Below are positions 8,145-11,008 of a stretch of 11,008 nt of DNA, one piece after another; the stretch's first letter is position 1, and each line of letters begins with the position of its first letter. The DNA comes from Trachelipus rathkii (Eukaryota; Arthropoda; Malacostraca; Isopoda; Trachelipodidae): the NCBI GenBank assembly GCA_015478945.1, contig JABUQX010125902.1:35001-46008 (forward strand), written 5' to 3'. A program made the translations under genes and the position numbers. Under the pieces are notes generated by a model. It was not told the origin of the DNA. It worked only from the letters and a program-made list of their open reading frames with translations, and did not search any database.

Positions 8145-8240
8145 AAAAATATTTATTTAAATATTTTTTACTCTATAGACTCTCTATATATTGAAGTGCC
8201 TCCCCATGTTATCGGTTCACGGGCCGCCACTGATATATAT

Positions 8241-8318
8241 AAACTCGCGGACTAATTTAATGCATCACTCGTAAATATAATGTAAACTCTCATTTTTGGA
8301 AATGTGAGGCTAGGGTTT
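8241..8318 (+). repeat. Left terminal inverted repeat of the Tc1-like element
   Basis: It begins AAACTCGCGG and includes TGCATCAC and GTAAATATAA. Its first 50 bases match the complement of the right repeat at 46 positions; similarity continues to TAGGGTTT at 8311-8318 with small indels. Confidence 0.93.
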
Positions 8319-8518
8319 ACCTTTGAGGTCATACCTAACTTCCGGGTGTATACCATGTAACTACACCCTGTATGGAACTAAATGACGAAAATAAAGACAA
8401 CCAACCAAATTACGAAATCCAAAAAAGTACTTTCATAGAAGAACAAGATGGCAAGACACCAACCAACTAACGAAACAAACCCTATGCTGTAAGTTGTAGC
8501 TTGACAAAGACTGTCACA

Positions 8519-9511
8519 ATGGAAAGACATCGTCAGAGAAGAGGAACGTGCCATAGGAGTTATCACACTGTCGGAAGCAGGCCATTCTCAGAGACAGGTG
8601 GCTCAGCAACTCGGGGTAAACCAATCGACGGTCAGTCGAATCCTTCGTCAGTTCAGGGAGACTGTCAGAAACCTAGACGACATGGTCAGGGTCGCCCGAG
8701 TGCGACGTCCGAGAGAGATGGCAGATTCCTCCGTTTGGCAGTGCTTCTGATCGATTCCAAAACAAGCGTGTACAGCTACAACGCTGCAGGCTCCGTGAGG
8801 TCAGACATGTGCCCATTTCCGAGCGTACAGTGAGAAGATGACAGAATGAACGTGGAGTGCGTATTACAAGGTCTGCCATCCCCTCTCCTGATCAGGGAGC
8901 ATCAGGTTGCGATTTCATTTTTCACAAGCGTATGGAGATTGGACACTCACGGATGAGTCGAGGTTCAGACTATATGGACCAGATGGACGTCGGTGAATTT
9001 GGAGACGTGCTGGTGAGCACTTTTCTGCTTGCAATATATCCCCAAGGATTCCTTTTGAAGGTGACTCTGTGATGGTGTGGGCAGGCATTTATTTGGGTGC
9101 TCGCACGGCATTGCATATCGTGAGCAGAGGAACGCTAATGGCTGAAAGGTATGCGGAAGACATCCTCCAAGAGTATATAGTGCCTTTCCCGTCCTTCATT
9201 GGCGTCCATTTTTTGTTACTCCATGACAACGCCACACAGCACACTGCACAGGTCGTCCAACGGTACCTACAACAGGTAGGGATCAGACTCCTGGCCATTT
9301 CTGCGAGGAGCCCGGACATGAATCCCATTGAACATGTTTGGGATTTGTTGGGTAGGCGTGTTCGAGCCCGTGAACATGCTCCGTCCACACTCAGGGAGCT
9401 TGCAAACGCTTTGACAACATCCCGCAGGAGACCATCTCCAAGATCATTTCATCAATGCCGAATCGCTTGGAGGAAGTTGGAAGGGTCAGAGGGGGTACAA
9501 CCCATTATTAG
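8519..9511 (+). pseudogene. Tc1-like transposase (DD34E), multiply frameshifted
   Basis: The enzyme would bind the inverted repeats and cut and paste the element at TA. The ATG at 8519 is the likely start. Frame 3 soon carries the DNA-binding helix-turn-helix (GHSQRQVAQQLGVNQSTVSRI, shown here in part, about 8580-8650). Frame 2 then gives RPSATSERDGRFL and frame 1 gives LREVRHVPISERTVRR. Frame 3 carries the catalytic core: TDESRF (first Asp codon 8952), SVMVWAGI, HDNATQH (second Asp 9225) and SPDMNPIEHVWD (Glu 9330), so D-x34-E. The true C-terminus is in frame 2 from about 9407, ending with a THY and TAG at 9509-9511. In-frame TGA codons occur at 8839 and 8994. Eight or so codons usual before the first Asp seem deleted. 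The full span of 993 bp fits the 330-345-residue family. Confidence 0.92.
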
Positions 9512-9563
9512 ACACCTTTATGCTGCATTTCACATTGTAATTTGTAGAATATTGTTGTTGATT

Positions 9564-9569
9564 AATAAA
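9564..9569 (+). terminator. AATAAA polyadenylation signal
   Basis: It lies 53 bases after the transposase stop and before the right inverted repeat, where a Tc1-like element would place it. AT-rich context makes a chance hit possible. Confidence 0.4.
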
Positions 9570-9600
9570 ATCATCATATCCATATGAACCATATAAAACC

Positions 9601-9995
<395 letters not shown>

Positions 9996-10039
9996 TCATG
10001 ATACAAGATCATACACTCGCAAGTGATAGGAAGGCTACT

Positions 10040-10102
10040 TCTTTGGCGTGGTGTCACTCACACGCTGCCCCTCAGGGTATGCCCCACTTTTGGAGACCAC
10101 TG
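10040..10102 (-). mobile_element. Possible hAT (Charlie-like) terminus relic
   Basis: Read from the other strand, the stretch starts CAGTGGTCTCCAAAAG at 10102 and runs leftward into GTGGGGCATACCC. This resembles the CAGTGGTCCCCAAA ends of a common hAT group. No partner end and no target duplication were found, so only a fragment can be claimed. Confidence 0.35.
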
Positions 10103-10387
10103 CTCTGCAAAAACTACTACAGCTACCGGAAAAAGGAAGACATTGCTGGAATCCTGGCAAAATTTTTACCGAGAAACTGGCAAAAAAAAAAAAAAAAAAA
10201 TCTTATCTCGAAAACTACAAAAAGCTACAACATAAAATGAAATACATTTTTTGGAATCATACCATTTTGGTTCAGGAAAATGTAAAAAAAAAAAAAAGTA
10301 AACATAAAAAGTGAAACTATTTTTTTGGGGGGAGTGCTGGGACATACGATATATCTTATATATATTATTTTAAGTATTACAAAGGCA
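10103..10387. other. A-tract-bearing stretch, no gene
   Basis: It contains an A18 run (10183-10200), a second A run (about 10286-10299) and a T7/G6 block near 10320-10336. The short frames that end in Lys runs are caused by these tracts. The A18 run could be the tail of a retroposed fragment, but no parent is recognisable. Confidence 0.5.
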
Positions 10388-10586
10388 ATTTAGGAAATCG
10401 AGCCGACAGAACACAGGGGGACATTTCCATACCCGTAGGCAGGAGGGCTGACATAAATATGAGCGGGGTCGGAGACCCTCCCACGGAGAAGAGGTGGGTC
10501 CTACCCGTAGTTCCCGGAGAGCCGAGACCGACTCCTGCCATCCCGGTGCGGTATACCCTTGAGGTATTCTTTAGTTAAAAAAAAAA
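10388..10586 (+). repeat. GC-richer structured island ending in an A tract; SINE-like but unidentified
   Basis: Base composition changes sharply to GC-rich here. Inside are TACCCGTAG twice (10430-10438 and 10502-10510), the local hairpin GGGTC-GGA-GACCC (10466-10478), and GGCAGGAG (10438-10445) facing its complement CTCCTGCC (10532-10539). It ends with an A10 run (10577-10586). This layout fits a short retroposon or other structured RNA-derived repeat. No clear pol III A and B boxes were seen, so the class is open. Confidence 0.35.
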
Positions 10587-10885
10587 CCAAATTAATCGAA
10601 AGTCTATTTATTTTAACAAGTAACCAAAAAGGTCTCTAAATAGGCCCTCTAGTCATATTACTATAATTATTAACAATAATTTTTTATTTTTATTTTTCAT
10701 TCTTTTTCAATTTCATTGTGTTACATATTATATAACTCACTACTTCTGTGTAGCTATTATGGTACAATATAATTTTTAATTTTTTTACATTTTCCGCACT
10801 AAAAATTGGACCAGCATTCCAGCAATGTATTCATTTTCCCTGTAGCTATTGTAGATATACAGGGGGCACCTAATCTGGAGACTGA

Positions 10886-10887
<2 letters not shown>
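10587..10887. other. AT-rich spacer, nothing recognised
   Basis: T-rich sequence without a reading frame. It ends with CAGGGGGCACC (10860-10870), which starts like a hAT end but cannot be paired. Confidence 0.55.
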
Positions 10888-10941
<54 letters not shown>

Positions 10942-10945
10942 TATA

Positions 10946-11008
<63 letters not shown>
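10888..11008. repeat. (TA)n array 5, running off the window
   Basis: Nearly pure TA with an ACTATATACTATA break near 10940-10950. Its right end is outside the window. Confidence 0.95.

Larger units (their letters stand above)
6636..8232. mobile_element. Candidate non-autonomous hAT-like element
   Basis: The left end reads CAGGCGCGGC (6636-6645). The reverse complement of the right end reads CAGTGGCGGC (8223-8232), which matches at 8 of 10 positions and has the hAT-style CAG start. Further in, both ends share an AACA...GGAGGC-like block. ATATATAT lies immediately outside each end (6628-6635 and 8233-8240), matching the 8-bp target duplication typical of hAT, though in TA-rich DNA this is weak proof. 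The left end contains the palindrome AGGAGGCC-G-GGCCTCCT (6662-6678), and GCCTCCTCT recurs at 6672-6680 and 6955-6963. No transposase frame is present, so it could only move in trans. Alternatively the two ends belong to two different hAT fragments. Confidence 0.5.

Noticed and set aside
8501..8833. A 110-codon frame over the start of the transposase as a separate small gene
   Set aside because: Only parts of it match the transposase; the rest is a shadow caused by frameshifts in the same pseudogene.
10860..10887. CAGGGGGCACC as a left hAT end
   Set aside because: No partner end and no target duplication; the TA array starts 18 bases later.

Overview
This is eukaryotic, repeat-dominated DNA with no host gene, no RNA gene and no prokaryotic feature that I can support. 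The long (TA)n arrays, an AAT microsatellite, a Ty3/gypsy-type LTR retrotransposon, a Tc1-like DNA transposon and hAT-like termini together suggest an invertebrate, most likely an arthropod such as a crustacean. The taxon is an inference from element style; there is no diagnostic host gene.

Layout. From the left edge to about 6300 lies a damaged Ty3/gypsy-type retrotransposon on the + strand. It has a gag relic (110-1142), an AT-rich stretch where protease and the start of pol should be (1143-2712), reverse transcriptase (2713-3513), an RNase H-like domain, linker and integrase in one 536-codon open frame (3511-5136), the integrase C-terminus (5127-5625), a 3' untranslated stretch with perfect hairpins, a purine tract (6008-6024) and a promoter/polyadenylation region that is probably the 3' LTR. 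The 5' LTR is outside the window or not recognisable. From 6498 to 9992 there is a (TA)n-rich nest. A candidate non-autonomous hAT-like element (6636-8232) has one 8-bp ATATATAT copy on each side. Directly against it sits a Tc1-like transposon (8241-9680) with about 80-bp terminal inverted repeats and a transposase pseudogene. From 9993 to the end there is a possible hAT terminus, A tracts, a structured GC-richer island ending in an A tract, and another (TA)n array.

How it works together. The retrotransposon would have copied itself through RNA, with Gag forming the particle, RT/RNase H making cDNA and integrase inserting it. Here the Gag is broken by stops and Pol by four frameshifts. The Tc1-like element would have moved by cut-and-paste at TA sites, but its transposase is dead. 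The most notable observation is that all four expected RNase H acidic positions are substituted in an otherwise open frame whose integrase keeps a complete zinc finger and D-x57-D-x35-E triad. The pol region also carries frameshifts but no nonsense codon, which is odd beside the decayed gag.
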